DNA from: Cryptoclostridium sp036644995
Lineage (GTDB): Bacteria; Bacillota; Dehalobacteriia; UBA7702
Direction: 5' to 3'
NCBI GenBank assembly: GCA_036644995.1
Contig: JAVXOZ010000041.1
Span: forward strand, 1-15,256
DNA: 15,256 bases
Within the stretch, counting starts at the first letter, position 1. Every line of letters begins with the position of its first letter. Positions 1 through 5,999 of this stretch are shown here, one piece after another. Below the pieces are notes generated by a model that saw nothing but the letters and a program-made list of their open reading frames with translations, made no database searches and was not told the origin of the DNA. Made by a program: the position numbers and the translations under genes.

Positions 1-127
1 GTGGATAAAGTCTGATATTCGGTAAAATCCCTTCTCATCCACTGCTTATGTACATTTAGGTACACTACACAGTGGCTGCTCATGGAGTTTTACCGAATCT
101 AAGGCTTTCTTAACAGCCTTACATCTT
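1..127 (+). repeat. Structured repeat, element 1 (long hairpin, last unit before terminator)
   Basis: Non-coding element that folds on itself. The outer arm 7-13 pairs with 102-108, including one T-G wobble at 11/104. A 3x3 internal loop follows, GAT 14-16 opposite CTA 99-101. Next is a long arm, 17-27 with 88-98 (ATTCGGTAAAA against TTTTACCGAAT). An inner stem pairs CCACTG 39-44 with CAGTGG 70-75. The apical block 45-69 carries its own TGTAC/GTACA pairing (49-53 with 60-64). A second copy lies at 15111-15235 with different arm sequences but the same architecture. The 29 bases from 99 to 127 align without gaps to 15217-15245 at about 20 positions, so the flanking linker is shared too. The left edge is cut by the window. 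The plus orientation is a guess from the terminator at 157-184. The function is unknown and I recognise no named RNA or repeat family. Confidence 0.75.
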
Positions 128-156
128 GTCAAAAAACTATATTTTTTGATAATCTG

Positions 157-184
157 AAACCCCGACATTTTTGTCGGGGTTTTT
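157..184 (+). terminator. Intrinsic terminator after element 1, possibly bidirectional
   Basis: A ten-pair GC-rich stem, AAACCCCGAC 157-166 with GTCGGGGTTT 173-182, closes a short T-rich loop. On the plus strand it runs into five T (180-184), which suits termination of a transcript coming through element 1. On the minus strand it lies just beyond the stop of the TSCPD gene at 201, but only three T follow the stem, so it is weaker in that direction. An AT-rich inverted repeat at 129-149 (TCAAAAAA with TTTTTTGA) lies between element 1 and this hairpin. Confidence 0.8.
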
Positions 185-200
185 CAATTTACTTATTTTT

Positions 201-458
201 TTAGGGATTAATTGTGTTTTTAGCTTCTGCCAAAGCTTTGGTAAGCTGGTCTGGGCAGGATGTGGCTTTTCTGCCGCATTTTATATGTTCCAAGCGTTCC
301 ACCACTTCATCTATGGTCATACCTTCCACCAAACGTTCAATTCCTTGGGTATTGCCACTGCAACCCCCTACAAATTCCACGTTGTGGACAATATTGCCAT
401 CTAATTCAAAATTAATTTTGGAAGAACAGGTACCCTGGGTTTTAAATGTGTGTTTCAT
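201..458 (-). CDS. TSCPD-domain protein (TIGR03905-type, four conserved cysteines)
   Basis: Small protein of 85 residues, complete, from an ATG that overlaps the barstar stop codon as ATGA (455-458), so the two are translationally coupled. Cysteines lie at about residues 10, 33, 61 and 68, the last within TSCPDQL, which is the family signature. The pattern matches the small stand-alone TSCPD proteins common in Clostridia; the same domain is found at the C-terminus of some vitamin B12-dependent ribonucleotide reductases. The cysteines suggest metal binding, but no reaction has been assigned that I know of. It is the last gene of the barnase operon. Its link to the RNase and inhibitor is not obvious, and it may be a passenger in the transcript. 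Confidence 0.85.
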   Translation of the reverse strand: MKHTFKTQGTCSSKINFELDGNIVHNVEFVGGCSGNTQGIERLVEGMTIDEVVERLEHIKCGRKATSCPDQLTKALAEAKNTINP

Positions 459-733
459 TTAATTATTCCGTCCTTTAATGTAATATTGCAGTTATGTAAA
501 TCCAAATCGTGCAAAAGCCTTAAAAGCCCTTGTGCACCTTGGTTTAAATGCTTTACCAATAATTCTTGGTTTAATAAATAAATTTCCATATCTTGGGTAT
601 TGGCACTTAAAACATCGTTTAAAGCTGCTAAATTATTGCCATAATAGGTGGGTAAAGGTATTTGTTCACCTATTATTTTATGTAATTCCGCCTCACTTTT
701 TATTTTTTCCCCATCTAAAATCAATTTAATCAT
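455..733 (-). CDS. Barstar-family ribonuclease inhibitor
   Basis: A 92-residue cytoplasmic protein, about the length of barstar (89-90 residues). Barstar plugs the active site of the secreted RNase barnase and protects the producing cell. The core signature is visible as YYGNNLAALNDVL at residues 30-42, aligning with YYGENLDALWDCL of Bacillus amyloliquefaciens barstar. Asp40 matches Asp39, the residue that enters the barnase active site. Two usual contact residues differ: the Asp35 position is Ala36 and the Trp38 position is Asn39. The barnase homologue ends 13 bp upstream, so inhibitor and target are cotranscribed, RNase first. The next gene overlaps by four bases. Family assignment is firm; that it inhibits this neighbour is inferred from adjacency. 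Confidence 0.92.
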   Translation of the reverse strand: MIKLILDGEKIKSEAELHKIIGEQIPLPTYYGNNLAALNDVLSANTQDMEIYLLNQELLVKHLNQGAQGLLRLLHDLDLHNCNITLKDGIIK

Positions 734-746
734 TTAATTTCCTCAA

Positions 747-1244
747 TCAATACATTTGGGTAAAGGTTTTGTAATGGTCATCTGTATAGAAAATATCACC
801 TTTATCTGAATAGACCAATCTTTCGGCATTTCTATATCCGGTGGTGTAATTTACATCGCATTCGTGCCAATCTCCTTGGGGCAAAGTATTATCATAATTG
901 CCAAAATAATCACCGCCAATGCTCATACCCGGTGCTACCTCATTCAAATTTCCTTCATCACTTTTCCAACCCAAATCTTTAGCCTCATCTTTGGTAATGT
1001 AGTTTGGGGGTAATTTTTCGTATTCATGTATATAATCTGCTTTGGTAATGTAGTTTGGGGGTAATTTTTCGTATTCATGTATATAATCTGCAACTTCTTG
1101 GGGAGCGGTTATCCTTGTTTCTCCATTGTTATTATTGGTATTTGGGTCTGTATTATCCTCTGTATTTTGGCTAAAATCACAGGCACAAAGTGAAATAGCA
1201 AGGAAAAGAGAGATAATAAGTGCGATTATTTTATTTTTTGTCAT
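747..1244 (-). CDS. Barnase-family secreted ribonuclease, predicted lipoprotein, with internal duplication
   Basis: Guanine-preferring endoribonuclease of the barnase/microbial RNase family, 165 residues. Residues 1-22 form a signal peptide ending in LCAC, a plausible lipobox with Cys22 as the lipidated residue, so the enzyme probably sits outside the cell on the membrane. Residues 23-48 are a polar, Asn-rich linker. The catalytic domain follows barnase closely (LGW, GNL, VAPG.SIGGD, NYT.G.RN). Barnase Lys27, Glu73, Arg83, Arg87 and His102 correspond to Lys85, Glu128, Arg138, Arg142 and His157, so all active-site residues remain. Residues 52-68 are repeated exactly as 69-85, adding a second copy of the first helix and the NYITK segment. 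Barnase Arg59 is replaced by Tyr117. AGGAGG lies four bases before the ATG, and the gene heads an operon with barstar. Activity with the extra segment is unproven, but the fold from residue 69 on is complete. Confidence 0.93.
   Translation of the reverse strand: MTKNKIIALIISLFLAISLCACDFSQNTEDNTDPNTNNNNGETRITAPQEVADYIHEYEKLPPNYITKADYIHEYEKLPPNYITKDEAKDLGWKSDEGNLNEVAPGMSIGGDYFGNYDNTLPQGDWHECDVNYTTGYRNAERLVYSDKGDIFYTDDHYKTFTQMY
990..1091. repeat. Perfect 51-bp tandem direct repeat (two copies) inside the barnase gene
   Basis: Positions 990-1040 and 1041-1091 are identical over 51 bases. The length is 17 codons, so the reading frame is kept and residues 52-68 reappear as 69-85. Other barnases have one copy of this segment. 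The lack of any base difference points to a recent duplication by slippage or unequal recombination, or to an assembly artefact. Confidence 0.97.
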
Positions 1245-1272
1245 TTTTCCTCCTACTACCTCAGTTTTGTCT

Positions 1273-1301
1273 ATATTACCACAAATTTCCCTAATAATAA
1301 A
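1273..1301 (-). promoter_or_regulatory. Candidate promoter of the barnase operon
   Basis: Read on the minus strand, TAATAT (1273-1278) is a fair -10 box, and TTTATT (1296-1301) lies exactly 17 bases upstream as a weak -35. It is about 30 bases before the barnase start and its AGGAGG site. AT-rich DNA gives such matches by chance, so this is only a candidate. Confidence 0.3.
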
Positions 1302-1340
1302 GTAAATATCCCAAAAAACTTTACCAATTCTTAAATAAGT

Positions 1341-1396
1341 GTTATAATAATTTTATAAAGTTTTAACAATGATTTTACAATGTTTTTACAGATAAT
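1341..1396 (+). promoter_or_regulatory. PhoP-like box array and candidate promoter for the phosphate uptake genes
   Basis: Hexamers start every 11 bases: GTTATA 1341, TTTATA 1352, TTAACA 1363, TTTACA 1374 and TTTACA 1385. Four fit the Bacillus PhoP consensus TT(A/C/T)A(C/T)A perfectly and the first fits five of six. The 11-bp phasing is that of PhoP dimers bound along one face of DNA. GATAAT at 1391-1396 follows at once and could be the -10 box. This would place most of the boxes about 25-60 bases upstream of the start of transcription, as in PhoP-activated promoters. The genes downstream import phosphate, which fits induction by phosphate starvation. No -35 box is evident. Binding is inferred from sequence and context. 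Confidence 0.65.
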
Positions 1397-1509
1397 ACTT
1401 AATGTTTGCGCTGTGTTGTTTTTATGTTAAGGTTTTGGCTGCATATAAGATTATCTGAATATGAAAAGAAAGGAACTTTATGAAAATTAAATGTTAGCGA
1501 GGTGTATTA

Positions 1510-2139
1510 ATGATCGGAGTTCAAAAAAAAGAAGGAATTTTTTACGAGTTATTCTGCGAACAAATCAATATGATTTTAGAAACCGGTGAGTTTTTTTATC
1601 AGTGGATTCTGGATTATGAAAATCAAGACGTGGAAAAAATGGCCGCTATAATGAGCGACAAAGAACAAGAATGCGATGAAGAAACCCGTAAAATTATGCG
1701 GCAACTAAACAACTCTTTTATCACCCCATTTGATCGTGAAGATATTTATTTAATGATTAAATGTATGGATAGAGTTGTGGATAATATGGAAAAAGTTGCC
1801 AGCAGTTTTTACATTTACAGCATTACCAAAATGGAACCTGCTGTTTTCTCTATGGTGGAAAAAAATCTTACCAGTATTAAGGGTTTAAAAGTTATGTTTG
1901 ATAATCTTAAGGATTTCAAAAAAACCGATATGGTTTTAAAACAGATTATTGAAGTAAATCGCTTGGAAAACGAAGGGGACCATATTTATCGCCATGGTTT
2001 AAAACAACTTTTCGAAGACAAACAAGATGGTCTTGAATTGATGAAATGGCACAGAATTTATGACTATTTGGAAAAGGGCCTTGACAGCTGTGAAGAAGTC
2101 GCCAATGTAGTCGAAGGAGTTGTAATGAAACATGCTTAG
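1510..2139 (+). CDS. DUF47 family (PhoU-like) phosphate transport accessory protein
   Basis: A 209-residue, mostly helical, soluble protein of the DUF47/YkaA type, distantly related to PhoU. Such proteins are encoded next to PiT phosphate transporters and are thought to control or assist them at the membrane. Family traits visible are the FYELFCEQ start, the charged helices around residues 35-60, and the EVNRLENEGDHIYR stretch near 145 with the Glu/Asp-rich pattern of PhoU-like metal or phosphate binding sites, then a helix with DYLEKGLDSCEEVANVVEGVV at the end. The ATG at 1510 has GAGGTG about six bases upstream. The 3' end overlaps the transporter gene by eight bases, so the two are surely one operon. 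Expression is probably phosphate-controlled through the upstream boxes. Confidence 0.9.
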   Translation: MIGVQKKEGIFYELFCEQINMILETGEFFYQWILDYENQDVEKMAAIMSDKEQECDEETRKIMRQLNNSFITPFDREDIYLMIKCMDRVVDNMEKVASSFYIYSITKMEPAVFSMVEKNLTSIKGLKVMFDNLKDFKKTDMVLKQIIEVNRLENEGDHIYRHGLKQLFEDKQDGLELMKWHRIYDYLEKGLDSCEEVANVVEGVVMKHA

Positions 2140-3124
2140 TGGTATCCTGATTATTGTTATATTGGCAGCACTGCTTTTCGAATTTATCAACGGCTTTCAC
2201 GATACTGCAAATGCAATAGCAACATCGGTTTATACACGGGCATTAACAGCAAAACAAGCTATTTTATTGGCGGCGACAATGAATTTTGTCGGAGCCTTAG
2301 TCAGTGAAAAAGTTGCCATGACCATAACCCACGGGTTAATTTCCGTGGAAGTAGAACAATACGTTATCTTAGCGGCACTTTTAGGTGCCATATTATGGAA
2401 TTTGATAACGTGGTATTTAGCTATTCCCAGTTCATCTTCGCACGCACTTATCGGCAGCTTGTTAGGGGCAACCATTGTCCATACCATGAGCCTGCAATAT
2501 GTGCAATGGGATGGGGTTTTAAGTAAAGTAATATTGCCATTATTATCTTCACCGCTTATTGGTTTCTTTATAGGTTTTTTGGTGATGAAACTCCTATTTA
2601 ATCTCCTAAAAGACTGGCGACCCGCAAAGGCAAATAAGGTCTTTTCTAAATTGCAGATTATTTCTGCGGCGGTTGTTTCGTATTCACATGGTAATAATGA
2701 TGCCCAAAAAACTATGGGTATTATTACCTTAGCACTAATAACCGGGGGTATGATATCACCCAGTGATGGTATTCCTATGTGGGTTAAAATTGCCTGTGCG
2801 GTTATGATTGCCCTTGGTACATCGGTTGGTGGTTGGCGTATTATGAGCACAGTGGGAAGTAAAGTTACAAAACTTGAGCCACCCAGTGGGTTTGCAGCTC
2901 AAACTACTGCGGCTTTGGTTATTGAGGCAGCTTCTTTTATTGGTGCGCCTGTTAGCACTACCCAAGTAATTACCACCTCTATTATGGGTGTGGGATCCGC
3001 AAAGCGTTTCTCATCTGTGAAATGGGGTATTGCCCAAAACATTATTATAGCTTGGTTTGTTACATTGCCGATAACTATGTGTTTTGGGGGTTTAGCTGTG
3101 TTTATATTGCAATTTATTTTTTAA
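2132..3124 (+). CDS. pit: Inorganic phosphate transporter, PiT family
   Basis: Integral membrane phosphate:cation symporter of 330 residues, the usual length for short bacterial PiT proteins. The two half-repeats are both visible. The N-terminal one has NGFHDTANAIAT at about residues 20-31. The C-terminal one has SHGNNDAQKTMGI at about 186-198, the strongest signature of the family. About ten hydrophobic segments span the protein, with a short basic cytoplasmic loop (KDWRPAKANK) near 165 between the halves. SSSSHALIGSLLGA near 110 and GAPVSTTQVITTSIMG near 275 are the matching conserved loops. The start overlaps the DUF47 gene; AAGGAG at 2114-2119 is 12 bases from the ATG, slightly far, so coupling to the upstream gene probably matters. 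A strong hairpin terminator follows. Confidence 0.95.
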   Translation: MLSGILIIVILAALLFEFINGFHDTANAIATSVYTRALTAKQAILLAATMNFVGALVSEKVAMTITHGLISVEVEQYVILAALLGAILWNLITWYLAIPSSSSHALIGSLLGATIVHTMSLQYVQWDGVLSKVILPLLSSPLIGFFIGFLVMKLLFNLLKDWRPAKANKVFSKLQIISAAVVSYSHGNNDAQKTMGIITLALITGGMISPSDGIPMWVKIACAVMIALGTSVGGWRIMSTVGSKVTKLEPPSGFAAQTTAALVIEAASFIGAPVSTTQVITTSIMGVGSAKRFSSVKWGIAQNIIIAWFVTLPITMCFGGLAVFILQFIF

Positions 3125-3170
3125 AAAATAAATTGCATTGTCTCAAATGAATATTTTAAATATAATTTGA

Positions 3171-3195
3171 AAAACCGCTGTTTATCAGCGGTTTT
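3171..3195. terminator. Bidirectional intrinsic terminator between pit and the ABC-F gene
   Basis: A perfect ten-pair stem, AAAACCGCTG 3171-3180 with CAGCGGTTTT 3186-3195, closes a five-base loop. T tracts follow in both directions (four on the plus strand, five on the minus). It lies between the converging ends of pit (3124) and the ABC-F gene (3294) and can serve both. A weaker inverted repeat (TGGATT/AATCCA, 3236-3277) and an AT palindrome at 3279-3292 lie in the same 169-bp spacer. Confidence 0.85.
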
Positions 3196-3293
3196 GTGGT
3201 ATGTGGTTATTTTGTTGTTTAAAAAGTATTTTTTATGGATTTTGCAATATAGGCAATGGACTGATTTTAAGAATCCATTAAAAATATTTTTAT

Positions 3294-4844
3294 TTAATCG
3301 TTAAGTATAATGTGGTCCTCAATATCAAATATTTTATCTGCCCAGTCTTGGTAAAAAGAGGGGTCATGTGAAACCAAAATCACAGTTCCTTCAAAATTTA
3401 TCAAGGCTTTTTTTAACACATCTTGGGCTGTGGCATCCAAATGGTTGGTTGGTTCATCCAAAATTAAAAAATTGGTGGTAGTAAGGGTGAGGTTGCAAAG
3501 TTTAACTTTGCTTTGTTCGCCACCGCTTAAAGTGCCTAAGGGCTGTAATGCGTGGTCGGACCGTATAACGCAGCGTGAAAGTGCATTACGCACTTCTTTT
3601 ATGGACATTTTGGGGTAGAGATCAAAAATATAGTCCATGGGTGTTGCTTCATCATTTTCCCAATCTAACTCTTGGGCATAATAGCTTAATTTAGTTTTTT
3701 CCCCAAATTTAAATTCTCCGCCCAATGGGGGTATTTGCCCCATTAAAGTTTTTAACAAGGTACTTTTGCCGATGCCGTTAAATCCGGTAAATACCCATTT
3801 TTTTCCTGTTTCAATGGTAAAGCTCAGTTTTGGCATTAAGGAGTAAAAATATCCCACTTCCAAATCCTTAACTTCCAAGGCTTTTTGGGTGCTTATGGGT
3901 GCAAAGGGGAATTTAATATTGGGCTTTGCGGTAAATTTGGGTGCTGCTATTTTATCCATTTTATCCAGTTTTTTTTGCCTGCTTTTTGCCATGTTCGCAG
4001 TGGAAGCCCGTACTTTATTGCGAGAGATATAATCCTCTGTTTTTTCAATTTCTTTTTTCTGGCTTTGATAGCGGCGTAAATATTCCGCATCTTGCTGTTC
4101 TTTTTGTGTAAGATAGGATTTATAGCCACCGCTGTATTTTTTGATGGTATCAAATTCTATATCTAAAATGCAAGAGCAAACCTTGTCTAAAAAATTACAA
4201 TCATGGGAAATGATGATAAAAGCACCTTTAAAGCCTTTTAAAAATTTTATCAGCCAATCTATGTGCTCTTTATCCAAAAAATTTGTAGGTTCGTCCAAAA
4301 GCAGCACATCACAATTTTCCAAAAGTAATTTTGCCAAAATAGTTTTTGCTCTTTGCCCACCACTTAGCTTGCCCAATTGTCTGTCCAAGCCGATGGGGGT
4401 TAAGCCTAAACCCGCTGCAACTCGCTGGACTTGGCTATCTATGCCGTAAAAATTTTGGTTCTCCAATAAATCTTGTAAATTTGCCGCAGTACGCACCAAA
4501 ACATCATCGGAGCTATTCATCAATTTTCCGTTTACTTCCTTTAGTTTTTGCTCTGCCTCAAAAAGATGAGCAAAAGCTGTGCGCAGATATTGAAAAATAG
4601 TTAAATTTTCATCTACCTTGGCGTATTGATCCAAATGCCCCACGGTGGTTTTGGATTGCCAGCGTACAAAGCCTGCATCGGGTACTACTTCACCTACTAT
4701 GGTTTTTAACAGGGTGCTTTTTCCGGCTCCGTTTTGCCCTACCACACCCATGTGTTCTCCTTTGTATAATTCAAAGGAAGCATTGCTATATAATCTTTTA
4801 TCCCCGTACATATGGGAAATATTGTGTACTTCTAATAAACTCAT
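3294..4844 (-). CDS. ABC-F family ATP-binding cassette protein
   Basis: Soluble twin-ATPase of 516 residues with no membrane segments, so not a transporter. ABC-F proteins bind the ribosomal E site and affect translation or protect from ribosome-targeting antibiotics. The first ATPase domain has Walker A GQNGAGKST at 36-44, LSGGQ near 160 and LLLDEPTNFLD near 180, followed by the switch SHD. A charged, Lys/Glu-rich linker at about 240-315 corresponds to the arm that contacts P-site tRNA. The second domain has Walker A GFNGIGKST near 358, LSGGEQ and LILDEPTNHLD, then SHD. Both catalytic Glu residues are present. AGGAG lies seven bases before the ATG. It has its own promoter (4867-4895). Whether it is a housekeeping factor or a resistance factor cannot be told from the sequence alone. 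Confidence 0.93.
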   Translation of the reverse strand: MSLLEVHNISHMYGDKRLYSNASFELYKGEHMGVVGQNGAGKSTLLKTIVGEVVPDAGFVRWQSKTTVGHLDQYAKVDENLTIFQYLRTAFAHLFEAEQKLKEVNGKLMNSSDDVLVRTAANLQDLLENQNFYGIDSQVQRVAAGLGLTPIGLDRQLGKLSGGQRAKTILAKLLLENCDVLLLDEPTNFLDKEHIDWLIKFLKGFKGAFIIISHDCNFLDKVCSCILDIEFDTIKKYSGGYKSYLTQKEQQDAEYLRRYQSQKKEIEKTEDYISRNKVRASTANMAKSRQKKLDKMDKIAAPKFTAKPNIKFPFAPISTQKALEVKDLEVGYFYSLMPKLSFTIETGKKWVFTGFNGIGKSTLLKTLMGQIPPLGGEFKFGEKTKLSYYAQELDWENDEATPMDYIFDLYPKMSIKEVRNALSRCVIRSDHALQPLGTLSGGEQSKVKLCNLTLTTTNFLILDEPTNHLDATAQDVLKKALINFEGTVILVSHDPSFYQDWADKIFDIEDHIILND

Positions 4845-4866
4845 TTAAAAACTCCTATACCAAATA

Positions 4867-4895
4867 ATTATATGGCTTTCAGAGTGGTTTGTCAA
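4867..4895 (-). promoter_or_regulatory. Consensus sigma-A promoter of the ABC-F gene, overlapping the isomerase stop codon
   Basis: On the minus strand, TTGACA (4890-4895) and TATAAT (4867-4872) are both perfect consensus boxes with exactly 17 bases between them. The TGA stop of the upstream isomerase gene is part of the TTGACA box. Transcription would start near 4860, leaving a leader of only about 15 bases that holds the AGGAG site. There is no room for an attenuator. Confidence 0.88.
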
Positions 4896-5947
4896 CGTAA
4901 CATCCTTGCCTTAAAAGAGGTTATCATGGCAATTTCTTCGGGATTTACCTTGTTTAAAATAGAGAGATAATAGCCCACAAGGTCGCCAAAGTAAATGCTT
5001 TCTGTTAATCTGCTCAAAAAAGAATTACCTTGTGCTGTAAAAGTAACTATCTTTTCCACCTGTTCTTTAAGCATATTTTCGGATATTTCAAACCTTTGGG
5101 CAATCCGTGGGTGTTCTTTTTTATCCCTAAACATTAGCAGTACAAAGTTACGGTTTTTATTGCCAAAAGACATTATTTCGTTATGGTTAACCTCTGGTAT
5201 GGCACCGCAAAAGCAAGGTGTTTCTGCGGTTTCGTTAAGTTGGCTTTTCATGTTTTTTGCCCCTGCATCGGTTAAGTCCTCACTGCCCCAAATAATAGGC
5301 ATTTTACCGTATAGCTGCAAGGCAGTGGCTTTGGCTCTGTTTTTTATTGCAGGTGTGGAAAATCCCCATTTTTTTTTGAGTATGCACAAATTAAAGTAAA
5401 TTTCCCCTATTTCTTCTTGGGGTAAATCAATTATTTTTTCGTTGTTTAACAGGAGTAAAACAGGTAAAGCCATGTATAGGGTAGCCATGCGTGGCTGAAA
5501 TCCACAGGGTATTTCAATGAGATATGTGCCATCTTTTTTTGCCAAATCGCCCAAATTACCACCGGAACTAACTGCCACCAAAGGTGCTTTAAGTTTTTTT
5601 GCGGCTTCATAGCAATTTAAAGTTTCCTCGGTATTTCCGGAATAACTGATAATAAATATCAAACTTTTTTCCGTGGCAAAGTGGGGTAAGGTGTAATTGC
5701 GAATTACAAAAATTGGGGTAATGCCGTATTGTAGCGAAATATTGCGAATAAAATCCCCTGCCAATCCTGAGCCACCCACACCGCAAAGAAAAATAAAATC
5801 TACATTATGGTGTAAATTAATACACAAATTTCTGCCTAAAAATAAAGCATGGTCGCACTGTTTGTCAAAATTGTTCAAACAATCACCGATGCTATTTTTA
5901 GCCATATTATAAATTTCCTTGTTATCTAATATTTTAGAAAGAGTCAT
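4892..5947 (-). CDS. Bifunctional phosphoglucose/phosphomannose isomerase (SIS domains)
   Basis: Cytoplasmic sugar-phosphate isomerase interconverting glucose-6-P or mannose-6-P and fructose-6-P, 351 residues from the ATG at 5947. The N-terminal SIS domain has FLCGVGGSGLAGD near residues 54-66 and SYSGNTEET near 100, which bind the sugar phosphate. SSGGN and FQPR follow. The second half has IPEVNHNEI near 250, holding the Glu and His thought to be catalytic in this family, and ends VNPEEIAMI.SFK, the usual family ending. GTG at 5956 would add three residues, but AAGGTG at 5954-5959 is the better ribosome site for the ATG seven bases on, so I chose the ATG. It lies 52 bp after uvrC on the same strand. 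Its stop codon overlaps the ABC-F promoter. Confidence 0.88.
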   Translation of the reverse strand: MTLSKILDNKEIYNMAKNSIGDCLNNFDKQCDHALFLGRNLCINLHHNVDFIFLCGVGGSGLAGDFIRNISLQYGITPIFVIRNYTLPHFATEKSLIFIISYSGNTEETLNCYEAAKKLKAPLVAVSSGGNLGDLAKKDGTYLIEIPCGFQPRMATLYMALPVLLLLNNEKIIDLPQEEIGEIYFNLCILKKKWGFSTPAIKNRAKATALQLYGKMPIIWGSEDLTDAGAKNMKSQLNETAETPCFCGAIPEVNHNEIMSFGNKNRNFVLLMFRDKKEHPRIAQRFEISENMLKEQVEKIVTFTAQGNSFLSRLTESIYFGDLVGYYLSILNKVNPEEIAMITSFKARMLR

Positions 5948-5999
5948 TTTAATCACCTTATCTCTTTCTATAAATATATGCGTAAAATACTTATATATG

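Noticed and set aside
1460..1495. Tiny leader ORFs before the DUF47 gene (nine codons from ATG at about 1460; five codons from about 1480)
   Set aside because: They are too short to assess, carry no attenuator-like structure, and the second merely sits after a purine-rich stretch in AT-rich DNA.
2230..2850. Long minus-strand ORF (206 codons) opposite pit
   Set aside because: It is a shadow of the membrane transporter coding sequence; the plus-strand product has all PiT motifs and the antisense product none.
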